64,000 bases of DNA, from contig NZ_CBFHLV010000010.1 of NCBI RefSeq assembly GCF_965656765.1, positions 5,014 to 69,013 on the forward strand. The letters run 5' to 3'. This document shows, piece by piece, positions 15,435 through 24,178 of the stretch. The notes under the pieces were generated by a model. The model was not told the origin of the DNA and ran no database searches. It saw only the letters and a list, made by a program, of their open reading frames with translations. Numbering within the stretch: position 1 is the first letter of the stretch; each line of letters opens with the position of its first letter. Source of the stretch: Marivita sp965656765. GTDB lineage: Bacteria > Pseudomonadota > Alphaproteobacteria > Rhodobacterales > Rhodobacteraceae. A program made the position numbers and the translations under genes.

Positions 15435-17483
15435 TCACCCCCGCTTCCGCCGCCGCACCCGGCCGCCATCACTCCCATCCCCCTGCGTGTTGAACCCGAC
15501 GACGGGCAGAGTCACCACCTTGCCCAGTTCGGGGAACGGGTCGGTGGCGTGGGGGATGGCGTTGGCGGCGACGAAATGTTCCTGAAAGCGCGGCTCGATG
15601 GCGGTTTCGACCTTGGTGATCTGGCGCACGGTGCGTTCGATCTCGGCTCGCGCGGCCAGATTGCAGAGCGCGATGCGCGCGCCCGTGCCTGCGGCGTTGC
15701 CCGCGCTTGAGACCTTGTCGAGCGGCACGTCCGGGATCATCCCCAGCACCATCGCATGTTTGGCGCTGATATGCGCGCCAAACGCGCCGGCCAGCACCAC
15801 GCGGTCCACCACGTCCACGCCCATCTCGTCCATCAACAACCGTGCCCCTGCGTAGAGCGCGGATTTGGCCAGCTGGATCGCGCGGATGTCGCCTTGGGTG
15901 ACGGTGATGCGCGGGCCGCCCTCGGCGGTGGCGTCGTGGATCAGGTAGGCGTTGGTGCGGCCTTCGGCAAAGCAGCGGTCGGTGCCTGTCTGCGCCGCCG
16001 ATCCGATCAGGCCCGAGGGGTCGAGCAGGCCCGCGATGCGCAACTCGGCCACCGCCTCAATGATGCCAGAGCCGCAGATGCCGGTGATGCCTGACGCGGC
16101 GGTTTCATCCCAAAAGCCGTCCTCGTCCGACCACTTGTCACAGCCGATGACGCGGAAGCGGGGATCCTTGGTGACGGGGTCAATGCGGATCGCCTCAATC
16201 GCGCCGGGGGCGGCCCGTTGGCCGGATGAGATCTGCGCGCCCTCGAACGCGGGGCCGGTGGGCGAGGAACAGGCCAGCACGCGGGTGGTGTTGCCCAAGA
16301 GGATCTCCGCATTGGTGCCCACATCGACGATCAGCACAAGGTCGTCGGATTTACCCGGCTGTTCCGACAGCGCCACAGCAGCGGCATCGGCCCCCACATG
16401 GCCCGCGATGCAGGGCAGGAGGTAGATCTGCGCTGAGGCGGGCAGGGTGGTGAGGTCAAGATCGCGGGCGGTCAGGTTGAGGTGGTCCGACGTGGCGAGC
16501 GCAAAGGGCGCCTGGCCCAGTTCGACAGGGTCGATGCCCAGCAGCAGGTGGTGCATCACCGGGTTGCAGACGAACACGGTTTCCAGAATGAGGCTTGGCG
16601 AGATGTCCGCCTCTTTGGCGATTTCCTCGGCCAGCGTGTTGATCGCTTCGCGCACCGCACGGGTCATTTCCGCATCTCCGCCGGGGTTCATCATGGCATA
16701 GCTGACGCGGCTCATCAGGTCTTCGCCAAAGCGGATCTGCGGGTTCATGATGCCAGAGCTTGCCACGACTTCGCCCGTGTCGAGATTGGTCAGGTGTGCC
16801 GCCACGGTGGTCGAGCCAAGGTCGATGGCGAGGCCGTAGAGGCCTTTTTCATGCAGCCCCGGCCATGCGGCGATGAGGCTTGGCGTGGCATTCGCGTCAG
16901 TCTTGTGCAGCGCTACGGTGATCGCCCACTTGCCTTTGCGCAGAGTGGTTTGCAGTTGGGTCAGGACCGGGAATTCGCATTTGATTTCAGGGATTTCCCA
17001 CTGGTCCTTGAGCGCACGGGCCACACGTTCCAAATCGCCTGTGGGCGTGTGCATGTCGGGCTCGTCTACCTCGATGTAGTAAAGGCGGGTGGCGGGATCC
17101 ATTTCGATCGTCCGAGTGCTGGCGGCTTTGCGCACGACTTGCCGATGGACTTGGGATTCAGGTGGCACGTCGATCACGATGTCGCCCTGCACCTTGGCCT
17201 GACAGCCCAGACGGCGTCCCTGTTTCAACCCGCGCTTTTCGTCGTACCGCGCTTCAACCGCGTTCCAGTCGGACAGCGCGCCATCACGCGCGGTGACACC
17301 GTGTTTGGAGAATTCACCATAGCCCGGCGTGATCTGGCATTTCGAACAGATGCCGCGCCCGCCGCAGACGCTGTCCAAATCCACCCCCAGTTGCCGCGCG
17401 GCGGTCAGGACGGGTGTGCCGACCGGAAATCGTCCGCGTTTGCCGGACGGGGTGAAGACGACGAGCGGGTCTTGATTGGACAT
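15435..17483 (-). CDS. Fe-S/ASKHA protein, corrinoid activase-like (RACo/RamA family, DUF4445)
   Basis: A 682-residue two-part protein. The N-terminus is a plant-type 2Fe-2S ferredoxin domain with C40-x5-C46-x2-C49 (VCGGRGICSKC) and C94 (RRLGCQAK). The remainder is an ASKHA-fold domain: LYGLAIDLGSTTVAAHL is phosphate loop 1, LVLIVDVGTNAEILLG loop 2, and VVLAGAFGAHIS the adenosine motif. Known relatives (RACo, RamA) reduce inactive Co(II) corrinoid to Co(I) with ATP, rescuing methyltransferases. The start at 17483 has an AGAGGGA site. No corrinoid protein is adjacent; an MttB-family gene lies 17 kb away. The C-terminus is strongly basic. Confidence 0.88.
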   Translation of the reverse strand: MSNQDPLVVFTPSGKRGRFPVGTPVLTAARQLGVDLDSVCGGRGICSKCQITPGYGEFSKHGVTARDGALSDWNAVEARYDEKRGLKQGRRLGCQAKVQGDIVIDVPPESQVHRQVVRKAASTRTIEMDPATRLYYIEVDEPDMHTPTGDLERVARALKDQWEIPEIKCEFPVLTQLQTTLRKGKWAITVALHKTDANATPSLIAAWPGLHEKGLYGLAIDLGSTTVAAHLTNLDTGEVVASSGIMNPQIRFGEDLMSRVSYAMMNPGGDAEMTRAVREAINTLAEEIAKEADISPSLILETVFVCNPVMHHLLLGIDPVELGQAPFALATSDHLNLTARDLDLTTLPASAQIYLLPCIAGHVGADAAAVALSEQPGKSDDLVLIVDVGTNAEILLGNTTRVLACSSPTGPAFEGAQISSGQRAAPGAIEAIRIDPVTKDPRFRVIGCDKWSDEDGFWDETAASGITGICGSGIIEAVAELRIAGLLDPSGLIGSAAQTGTDRCFAEGRTNAYLIHDATAEGGPRITVTQGDIRAIQLAKSALYAGARLLMDEMGVDVVDRVVLAGAFGAHISAKHAMVLGMIPDVPLDKVSSAGNAAGTGARIALCNLAARAEIERTVRQITKVETAIEPRFQEHFVAANAIPHATDPFPELGKVVTLPVVGFNTQGDGSDGGRVRRRKRG

Positions 17484-17641
17484 GAGAATCCCTCTGATCA
17501 CGGTTGATCCGGATCATAGGCTGCGGCGCGCAGGGAAAAAGGTGATTTGCGTCATAATGTTTATGCAGAGCGGCATAGGTCCCTGCGTTGACCGAACTGT
17601 CCGGTCGTGCGACCGTCGACCCGCTGATTGAGGAGCGTGTT

Positions 17642-18112
17642 GTGAAACGGGTAATCGTCTTTTTGGTGACACATGGTGTTGCTGTTGCCGTTGGGTTTGC
17701 ATTGGGCATTTACCTGCTTCCCATCCTGACAGCGCCTCCATCCCCGGATGCTGCGGCGCTTGAGGCCGAGGCCGCGGGGGCCACCTATACAACCGAATTG
17801 ACGCGCGATCTGCGTGGCAGTGACCTGTTGCATTGGGGCGAAGGTACGATCAGCCTGACTGATGGCATGATCGTCCATGAGGGCACGTTGGCTCCGGGAC
17901 CGGATTACAAACTGTACCTGACCGACCGTTTTGTCGAACACGAGGACGAGTTCGAGCCAATCAAAGCCAACGCGGTACAGATCGGAGATGTGAAAACCTT
18001 TGGTGGCTTCCTGTTAGACGTGCCTGAAAATGTGGACATAAACGCCTACACCAGCGTCGTGATCTGGTGCGAGGCGTTTGGCGAATTCATCACAGCTGGC
18101 CAGTATCGTTGA
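17642..18112 (+). CDS. DM13-domain protein, membrane-anchored
   Basis: A 156-residue protein with one N-terminal hydrophobic helix (VIVFLVTHGVAVAVGFALGIYL) acting as anchor or signal, then an Ala/Glu linker and a DM13 domain. DM13 marks are GSDLLHWGEGTISL, LAPGPDYKLYLTDRF, GDVKTFGGF and the CEAFGEFITAGQY ending, whose single Cys is the residue proposed for redox or haem-like chemistry in DM13 proteins. The GTG at 17642 is preferred because GAGGAG sits six bases upstream. It is divergent from the activase-like gene. Confidence 0.82.
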   Translation: MKRVIVFLVTHGVAVAVGFALGIYLLPILTAPPSPDAAALEAEAAGATYTTELTRDLRGSDLLHWGEGTISLTDGMIVHEGTLAPGPDYKLYLTDRFVEHEDEFEPIKANAVQIGDVKTFGGFLLDVPENVDINAYTSVVIWCEAFGEFITAGQYR

Positions 18113-18425
18113 CACGGCCTGCGCCCCGCCACGGAAAAAACCGGGCAGGGGGCAAGTACGGGTCTTCGTGTGGAAGCGGCGCCGCCCCATGGGCCTGACC
18201 GTTCTCTCATGTCGGCAAAGCTTGCGCTTTGGACCTGTACCCCGGTTTTGGGGCCTTATGTGACCGGTCTCTCATGGTCGGCCCCGGTTTGGAGCGTCTG
18301 AGAGGAATGTCAGTTCTGGTGTCGCGGCATGGGAGTGACCCTGCCCGCTAGATGCGCATCGTCGGGAGGGTATGGTGGGCCATGGGTTAACAGATGGGAA
18401 ATGCATCGTTCGCCAAAATGTGGAA
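18113..18425. other. 313-bp non-coding stretch with an imperfect direct repeat
   Basis: No credible gene is seen. Two related segments, 18196-18216 and 18261-18282, share the order TGACCG, TCTCTCATG, TCGGC and begin 65 bp apart. Between them are small dyads AAAGC-TTGC-GCTTT and CCCC-GGTTTT-GGGG. The convergent-gene setting and repeats suggest decayed mobile DNA or structured RNA, but nothing is recognised. Confidence 0.5.
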
Positions 18426-19016
18426 TCAGACCCCATCGCGTCCTAATTTGTCCATTTTGGACAGCAACTTATCCACCGATCCCGGCTTGGGGTCGGACGC
18501 GGATGAAAAGAACGTGAACTTGATTGGCTTGAACCCGACAAAGCCAAGAACCTGGCCTTTGATCTGGTGCCGGATCGCATCTTTGTAAGCCAACCATAGA
18601 AAACTGCGGGGCGTGTCAGATGTGATGACAACGCGCGCTGTGCGTCCTGTCAAAAGCGGTTTGGGCAAACCGATTGGCGTTGTTTCCCGAGTGGTGAAGG
18701 TGCGGCCAATCGCAAAGACACGATCAATCCAACCTTTAAGCTTGGCCGGGAAACTTCCCCACCAGAGCGGAAAGGCCAAGACGAAATGCGTGCACCATTC
18801 CAGATTGCTCAAGGCCTCTTCTAGCGCTGGTTCTAACGGTTTGGGATTGTCATACCCGGCTTTGCCGCGGTCCGGATCGAAATTCAGGTCATGCAATTGT
18901 GACAGCCGAACTTCATGACCTGCGTCGCGCGCCGCCTTTGCATAACGGTCCATGGCTTGACGGGTGATTGAACTGGGTCCGGGATGACCATTCAGAATAA
19001 AGATCCGTTGCGCCAT
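18426..19016 (-). CDS. NAD(P)H-dependent oxidoreductase, flavodoxin-like (NQO1/KefF type)
   Basis: A 196-residue flavodoxin-fold protein expected to bind FMN or FAD and reduce quinones or related acceptors with NAD(P)H. It starts with FILNGHPGPSSITRQ, the phosphate-binding loop, and has FVLAFPLWWGSFPAKLKGWIDRVF, the signature of the NQO1/MdaB/KefF group, with a third flavin segment at VITSDTPRSF. No signal peptide is present. It is monocistronic, 91 bp downstream of the CoA-transferase gene on the same strand. Substrate is unknown. Confidence 0.85.
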   Translation of the reverse strand: MAQRIFILNGHPGPSSITRQAMDRYAKAARDAGHEVRLSQLHDLNFDPDRGKAGYDNPKPLEPALEEALSNLEWCTHFVLAFPLWWGSFPAKLKGWIDRVFAIGRTFTTRETTPIGLPKPLLTGRTARVVITSDTPRSFLWLAYKDAIRHQIKGQVLGFVGFKPIKFTFFSSASDPKPGSVDKLLSKMDKLGRDGV

Positions 19017-19107
19017 GACATGTCCCTATGTGTAGTTTGACACGCTAACGCGTATCCCACGCATGTGTCACAACGTTAAGACCGAGAATTGCCGCAGTGC
19101 AGCTTGG

Positions 19108-20259
19108 TTAACTTTCGCCCTCCAACCAGCGCAGAATATCGCCGCGATCGGCGTCAAGATCGGGGGCAGACGTGCGCACAGTTGGATCGCCCAGCCCGGT
19201 CATCTTGATCGGGTTTCCAGCCGCCTTGAACGCCGGGCGGCCGTTCCTATCCAGAACATCCACCACCATATTGCGGGCCAAAATCTGCGGATCGCGCATC
19301 ACCTGAGCCACATCCTGGATGGGTCCGCTGGGAATACCCGCAGCGCCCAGCTTGGCGATCCAATGCGCACGGGTCTTGTCGATGGTAATCGCCTCAATCA
19401 GCCGTTTGAGCAGCCGGGCATTTTCGACACGGGCCGGGTTGCTGGCAAAGCGCGGGTCATCTGACAACGGTAGGTTAAGAGCGACGCACAGCTTTTCGAA
19501 CAACACATCATTGCCCGCCGCAATCACGAACAGACCGTCGGAGGCGTGGAAGGTCTCGAACGGGGCAATTGATGGGTGGCGCGCGCCTGTAGGGGCAGGG
19601 GGTGTGCCAGTCACCGAGGTGATCGCGATGGCGTGTTCCAGGATCGCCAGTTGGGAATCCAGCATCGACACATCCACCTTGCGGCCCTCACCGCTGCGTT
19701 CGCGGTCCATCAATGCAGCCAGCACACCTTGGCTGAGATACATGCCAGCCACGATATCGCCGATGGAGGCGCCAACGCGCACCGGGTCGCGTCCCTTTTC
19801 GCCGGTGATCGACATGACGCCGCCGCGGGCTTGTACCACCATATCATAGGCTGGACGTTTGGCCTCGGGGCCTGTGTGGCCAAAGCCGGATACCGCGCCA
19901 TAGATCAAACGGGGGTATTGTGCGTGCAGGTCGTCCCATCCATAGCCCAGCCGCTCCATCACGCCGGGGCGATAGTTCTCAAGGATGACATCGGCACGCG
20001 GAAGCAGACGTTCAAAAATCGCGCGGTCATCCTCTTTTTTTAGATCCAGCGCGATGGATTTTTTGCCATGATTGATGGCTGCGAAATAGGCCGATTTCCC
20101 ATTGGCGAATGGCGGGAAAGCGCGTGTGTCGTCACCGCTCCCGGGACGTTCGATTTTGATCACATGCGCGCCCAGGTCCGCAAGCGTCATGGAACAGAAC
20201 GGTCCCGCAAGGACATGGGTCAGGTCTAGGATCGTGATGCCGGAAAGCGGTTTTGTCAT
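19108..20259 (-). CDS. CaiB/BaiF family CoA-transferase (family III)
   Basis: A 383-residue formyl-CoA transferase-like enzyme moving CoA between carboxylic acids through an aspartyl-CoA thioester. Family marks are ILDLTHVLAGPFCSMTLADLGAHVIKIE, FAAINHGKKSIALDLK, ENYRPGVMERLGYG and SGFGHTGPEAKRPAYDM with the catalytic Asp. RVGASIGDIVAGMY and NPARVENARLL complete the fold. The ATG at 20259 begins the conserved region; a 14-codon upstream extension is not homologous. Substrates cannot be predicted, and neighbours (an oxidoreductase and a ureohydrolase) do not indicate a pathway. Confidence 0.9.
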   Translation of the reverse strand: MTKPLSGITILDLTHVLAGPFCSMTLADLGAHVIKIERPGSGDDTRAFPPFANGKSAYFAAINHGKKSIALDLKKEDDRAIFERLLPRADVILENYRPGVMERLGYGWDDLHAQYPRLIYGAVSGFGHTGPEAKRPAYDMVVQARGGVMSITGEKGRDPVRVGASIGDIVAGMYLSQGVLAALMDRERSGEGRKVDVSMLDSQLAILEHAIAITSVTGTPPAPTGARHPSIAPFETFHASDGLFVIAAGNDVLFEKLCVALNLPLSDDPRFASNPARVENARLLKRLIEAITIDKTRAHWIAKLGAAGIPSGPIQDVAQVMRDPQILARNMVVDVLDRNGRPAFKAAGNPIKMTGLGDPTVRTSAPDLDADRGDILRWLEGES

Positions 20260-20364
20260 GGGGGCCTGCTGAGTCGGTTTTTTGCAAGTGAACGCAGCCA
20301 ACCGCCTAAGTGCAACACGGGCGTGACCCTTGGTCAGAAAATCGGCGGAAAGCCGAGTGTTGGG

Positions 20365-21324
20365 TTACGTATCGCGCTGTACCTTTGCGTGAAAGACAAA
20401 GCCCAAGAGATTCATCAGAACTTGCGCCGCAAGGATCGAGGTTGATCCGGTGGGATCATAATCCGGAGCCACTTCGACAAGGTCGATGCCAACAATCTTG
20501 TGGTGTTGCGCCACGTGTTGCAGCAATTCGAGCACATCGTAATAGAGAAACCCGCCATGGCTGGGCGTGCCAGTGCCTGGCGCGATAGAGGGGCAGAAGG
20601 CGTCAATGTCGATCGTGATGTAGACTGGCCTGTCTTGGGGCAGACGGTTCGCCACCCCTTTGGGCCCAAGCGCGCGCGCTTGGCGGACAGACAGGATGTC
20701 TGAGCCGCGCGCGCGCGCGTCCTCGTAGCCTTCACGCGCGGTAGAGCTGACATTGCGAATGCCCACCTGTGTCATGCCGCTGACCCAAGGTTTTTCAGAC
20801 GCGCGGCGCATCGGATTGCCATGCCCGTTGCGCACGCCGTGGCGTTCATCGACGAAATCCAGATGCGCGTCGATCTGCAGGATATGGAATGGCTTCGCAC
20901 CTACGAATGCGTCGATGCAGGGGATGTTGATCGAATGATCACCACCGATCACGACGGGCAGGGCACCTGCCGCGCGGATCGCTTCGACCCCTTTGCGGAT
21001 ATTGGCGTGGCTCTGCACCGTGTCAGTGTGCACGATGTCCGCGTCCCCCAGATCAACAATCCGTGTATCGGCAAGATACGTTACATCGTCTTCGTGGTCA
21101 TAAGCCCCGGCGTGACCAAAGCTGAACAGTGTCGATGCCTCGCGCACGCCGCGCGGACCGAACCGCGCGCCCGCCCGCCATTGTGTGCCCGCATCGAAGG
21201 GCGCACCAAGTACCGCTATATCGGCGGCGATATTGCTCCAATCGGGCACATAAGGGCTCCGGGCAAAGGTGCAGATGCCGGTAAAGGGCAGGTTCAGGCG
21301 GCCTGCCTCGTATCCGTGGGACAT
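20365..21324 (-). CDS. Agmatinase/ureohydrolase family protein
   Basis: A 319-residue manganese ureohydrolase likely cleaving urea from agmatine or another guanidino compound. Metal motifs are GGDHSINIP, QIDAHLDFVD and TIDIDAFCPSIAPGTG. In the last motif the commoner DP is CP, but the two metal-binding Asp residues are intact. GAPFDAGTQWRAGARFGPRGVRE is the typical N-terminal agmatinase segment. The ATG at 21324 starts the conserved sequence; an in-frame 27-codon extension is rejected. It is divergent from guaB. Agmatine, guanidinobutyrate and guanidinopropionate enzymes are hard to separate, so no gene symbol is given. Confidence 0.87.
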   Translation of the reverse strand: MSHGYEAGRLNLPFTGICTFARSPYVPDWSNIAADIAVLGAPFDAGTQWRAGARFGPRGVREASTLFSFGHAGAYDHEDDVTYLADTRIVDLGDADIVHTDTVQSHANIRKGVEAIRAAGALPVVIGGDHSINIPCIDAFVGAKPFHILQIDAHLDFVDERHGVRNGHGNPMRRASEKPWVSGMTQVGIRNVSSTAREGYEDARARGSDILSVRQARALGPKGVANRLPQDRPVYITIDIDAFCPSIAPGTGTPSHGGFLYYDVLELLQHVAQHHKIVGIDLVEVAPDYDPTGSTSILAAQVLMNLLGFVFHAKVQRDT

Positions 21325-21462
21325 GTGTGTCGCTCCAGTTGGTTTTAATACCAGACTGCGGCAGCGACGCGCAGTGGTAAAGAGCGGATTGGGGCTTTCC
21401 ACCATCGGTAACCCATGCGATAGGGACGTGCCTAACGATGCTGTCCGTGGAAAGGGATTCCG

Positions 21463-22911
21463 ATGGAGATTCGCGAGGCTCTCACTTTTGATGATGTTCT
21501 TCTGGTGCCGGGGGCATCCGAGGTATTGCCGGCCACTGCCGATACCCGGACCTGGGTCACGAAAAGCATCGCTTTGAACATCCCGTTGCTCAGCTCAGCT
21601 ATGGATACTGTCACCGAAGGTCGCATGGCGATCACGCTGGCCCAAGCCGGTGGCATGGGGGTCATTCACAAGAACCTCACAGTCGAGCAGCAAGCGCGCG
21701 AAGTCCGGCGGGTCAAACGGTTCGAATCCGGTATCGTCTACAGCCCCGTGACCCTACGCGCCGATCAAACATTGGCGGATGCCAAGGCCTTGATTGAACG
21801 CTATAATTTTACTGGTTTTCCGGTGGTTGATGAACAAGGCCGCGTTGTTGGCATCGTCACCAACCGCGATATGCGGTTCGCCACATCAGACGACACGCCC
21901 GTCAATGTCATGATGACGTCTGACAACCTAGCTATCCTGCGCGAACCGGCAGACCGCGAAGAAGCGATCAGCTTGATGAAATCGCGCCGCATCGAAAAAC
22001 TATTGGTTGTGGATGGTGACAACAAACTGACCGGCCTTCTGACCGTGAAAGACACGCAGCAGGCAGTGCTGAACCCTACTGCCTGTAAGGATGACCTTGG
22101 ACGTTTGCGTGTGGCTGCGGCCACGTCCGTAGGCGATGCCGGGTTTGAGCGGACACAGGAACTTGTTGCGGCAGGTGTTGATATTGTGGTGATCGACACC
22201 GCGCATGGCCATTCTCGTGGCGTGATCGAAGCGGTCACCCGCGCCAAGACCCTGTCCAACCAGGTTCAGGTCATCGCGGGCAACGTGGCCACCGCAGAAG
22301 CAACCCGCGCCCTGATCGACGCAGGCGCCGATGCGATTAAGGTGGGGATTGGCCCCGGGTCGATCTGCACCACCCGAATGGTGGCCGGTGTTGGCGTGCC
22401 ACAGCTGACCGCGATCATGGATTGCGCGAAAGAGGCCGGAGATACACCCGTGATCGCCGATGGTGGCATCAAGTTCTCGGGTGACTTCGCCAAGGCCATT
22501 GCAGCGGGCGCATCCTGCGCCATGGTCGGCAGCATGATCGCCGGCACAGACGAATCCCCCGGCGAGGTGATCCTTTACCAGGGCCGCAGTTTCAAAGCTT
22601 ATCGTGGCATGGGGTCCATCGGCGCGATGGCGCGCGGATCGGCTGATCGCTATTTCCAGAAAGACGCGGCCAGCGACAAATTGGTCCCCGAAGGCATCGA
22701 AGGGCAGGTGCCTTACAAGGGCTCGGCCGGTACTGTGTTGCACCAGCTGGTCGGCGGACTGCGGGCTGCGATGGGATATACCGGCTGCGCCACGGTTCAA
22801 GAAATGCGCACCAATTGTAAGTTCGTCAAAATCACCGGGGCCGGTTTGAAGGAAAGCCATGTGCATGATGTTCAGATCACCCGCGAGTCGCCGAATTACC
22901 GGCTGGCCTGA
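21463..22911 (+). CDS. guaB: IMP dehydrogenase
   Basis: A 482-residue enzyme oxidising IMP to XMP with NAD+, the first committed step of GMP synthesis. The barrel starts LTFDDVLLVPG; two CBS domains occupy roughly residues 90-200 and may sense adenine nucleotides. The catalytic Cys is near residue 302 in GPGSICTTR, followed by the flap GMGSIGAMARGSADRY. The ATG at 21463 has an AAGGGA site. It is 18 bp ahead of the RsmB-like gene, suggesting co-transcription. Confidence 0.97.
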   Translation: MEIREALTFDDVLLVPGASEVLPATADTRTWVTKSIALNIPLLSSAMDTVTEGRMAITLAQAGGMGVIHKNLTVEQQAREVRRVKRFESGIVYSPVTLRADQTLADAKALIERYNFTGFPVVDEQGRVVGIVTNRDMRFATSDDTPVNVMMTSDNLAILREPADREEAISLMKSRRIEKLLVVDGDNKLTGLLTVKDTQQAVLNPTACKDDLGRLRVAAATSVGDAGFERTQELVAAGVDIVVIDTAHGHSRGVIEAVTRAKTLSNQVQVIAGNVATAEATRALIDAGADAIKVGIGPGSICTTRMVAGVGVPQLTAIMDCAKEAGDTPVIADGGIKFSGDFAKAIAAGASCAMVGSMIAGTDESPGEVILYQGRSFKAYRGMGSIGAMARGSADRYFQKDAASDKLVPEGIEGQVPYKGSAGTVLHQLVGGLRAAMGYTGCATVQEMRTNCKFVKITGAGLKESHVHDVQITRESPNYRLA

Positions 22912-22929
22912 TCAACAGGTGCGTGCCTT

Positions 22930-24081
22930 ATGACACCTGCCGCGCGATGGGCCGCCGCCGCCGAGATCCTTGACCAGATCACGGCAGGCGACGCTGCGGA
23001 AAAAGCGTTGACGAATTGGGCGCGCAGATCCCGGTTTGCCGGTTCCAAAGATCGTGCGGCGATCCGTGATCATGTGTTTGACATCTTGCGCTGTTGGCGC
23101 AGCACAGCGGCTTTGGGGGGCGGCACCGACGGACGGGCGCTCGTTTTGGGTAGATTGCGCCAGATAGATGAGGACGCGGGCAGCGTCTTCACTGGCGAAG
23201 GCTATGCCTTGCCACCTTTAACAGAGGATGAACGCGCAGCTGGGCACACACCAGACGGGGCCGAAGCCTTCGATCTTCCGGATTGGCTGTTTGATCTCTT
23301 TAACAATGAGTTAGGTCGCAAAGCTGATGCAACTTCTGATGCGTTACGGCATCGGGCATCTGTGTTCTTGCGGGTGAACCTTTTGAAAACCGACCGCGCC
23401 ACAGCCCAGGCCAAGCTGAGCAGCGAAGGTGTGGAAACCAAACCGCATACGATGTCCGACACCGCGCTCGAAGTCGTTGCTGGCGCCAGGCGCGTGGCCC
23501 AGACCGAGGCGTTCCGAACCGGATTGGTTGAATTGCAAGATGTCGCAAGCCAAGCGGTCATCGATGCGTTGCCCCTGACATCCGGTATGCGCGTTCTTGA
23601 CTATTGCGCGGGCGGCGGCGGCAAGACCCTTGCTATGGCGGCCAAAACAGACGGGCCTGTCGCAGCCCACGATACCGATCCACGCCGTATGTTGGACCTG
23701 CCATCCCGGGCGGAACGGGCTGGCGCAAAGGTTACGTTGAGCGATAAGCCGAAACCCGATTACGATCTTGTTCTGTGCGACGTACCCTGTTCCGGCAGCG
23801 GATCATGGCGCCGCGCACCGGAAGGTAAATGGCGGCTGACCCCTGATCGGCTGGATGAGTTGCGTCACGTTCAGGGTGAAATCCTCGATCGTGTGACGCA
23901 CCTTGTCGCGCCCCAAGGCACATTGGCTTATGCGACATGTTCAGTGCTTTCTTGCGAAAATGAAGATCAAATTGCAGCGTTTCTAAGCCGGCAGGCGGGC
24001 TGGACGTGCGTCTCACAGCAAAGATTTGACCTTGAACAGGGTGGGGATGGCTTTTTCATCGCCACATTGACACGAAGATGA
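22930..24081 (+). CDS. RsmB-like rRNA cytosine-5 methyltransferase
   Basis: A 383-residue SAM-dependent RNA m5C methyltransferase of the NOL1/NOP2/Fmu family. A helical N-terminal region (about 1-140) resembles the NusB-like part of RsmB. The catalytic domain has motif I LDYCAGGGGKTLAMAA, motif IV LCDVPCSGSGSW and motif VI AYATCSVLSCENEDQI, containing the two Cys residues used in catalysis and release. By homology it targets 16S rRNA, but the exact position is inferred. It follows guaB closely and ends about 100 bp before cckA. Confidence 0.88.
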   Translation: MTPAARWAAAAEILDQITAGDAAEKALTNWARRSRFAGSKDRAAIRDHVFDILRCWRSTAALGGGTDGRALVLGRLRQIDEDAGSVFTGEGYALPPLTEDERAAGHTPDGAEAFDLPDWLFDLFNNELGRKADATSDALRHRASVFLRVNLLKTDRATAQAKLSSEGVETKPHTMSDTALEVVAGARRVAQTEAFRTGLVELQDVASQAVIDALPLTSGMRVLDYCAGGGGKTLAMAAKTDGPVAAHDTDPRRMLDLPSRAERAGAKVTLSDKPKPDYDLVLCDVPCSGSGSWRRAPEGKWRLTPDRLDELRHVQGEILDRVTHLVAPQGTLAYATCSVLSCENEDQIAAFLSRQAGWTCVSQQRFDLEQGGDGFFIATLTRR

Positions 24082-24112
24082 TTCATAAATACAACTTTAG
24101 AGTGTTTCCCTC

Positions 24113-24127
24113 TTAAGGGTCGCTTAA
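24113..24127 (+). promoter_or_regulatory. CtrA-type binding site upstream of cckA
   Basis: TTAA-GGGTCGC-TTAA fits the alphaproteobacterial CtrA consensus TTAA-N7-TTAA exactly and lies 51 bp before the cckA ATG. I found no second such pair in the rest of the window by eye. Confidence 0.6.
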
Positions 24128-24178
24128 ACTTGTTGCGGTCATAGTGCGGGAATCTTGTCGTTTCCAAAGGCCGCATTG

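Noticed and set aside
18196..18282. Two-unit repeat as a CRISPR remnant
   Set aside because: Only two imperfect units, no further spacers and no cas genes nearby.
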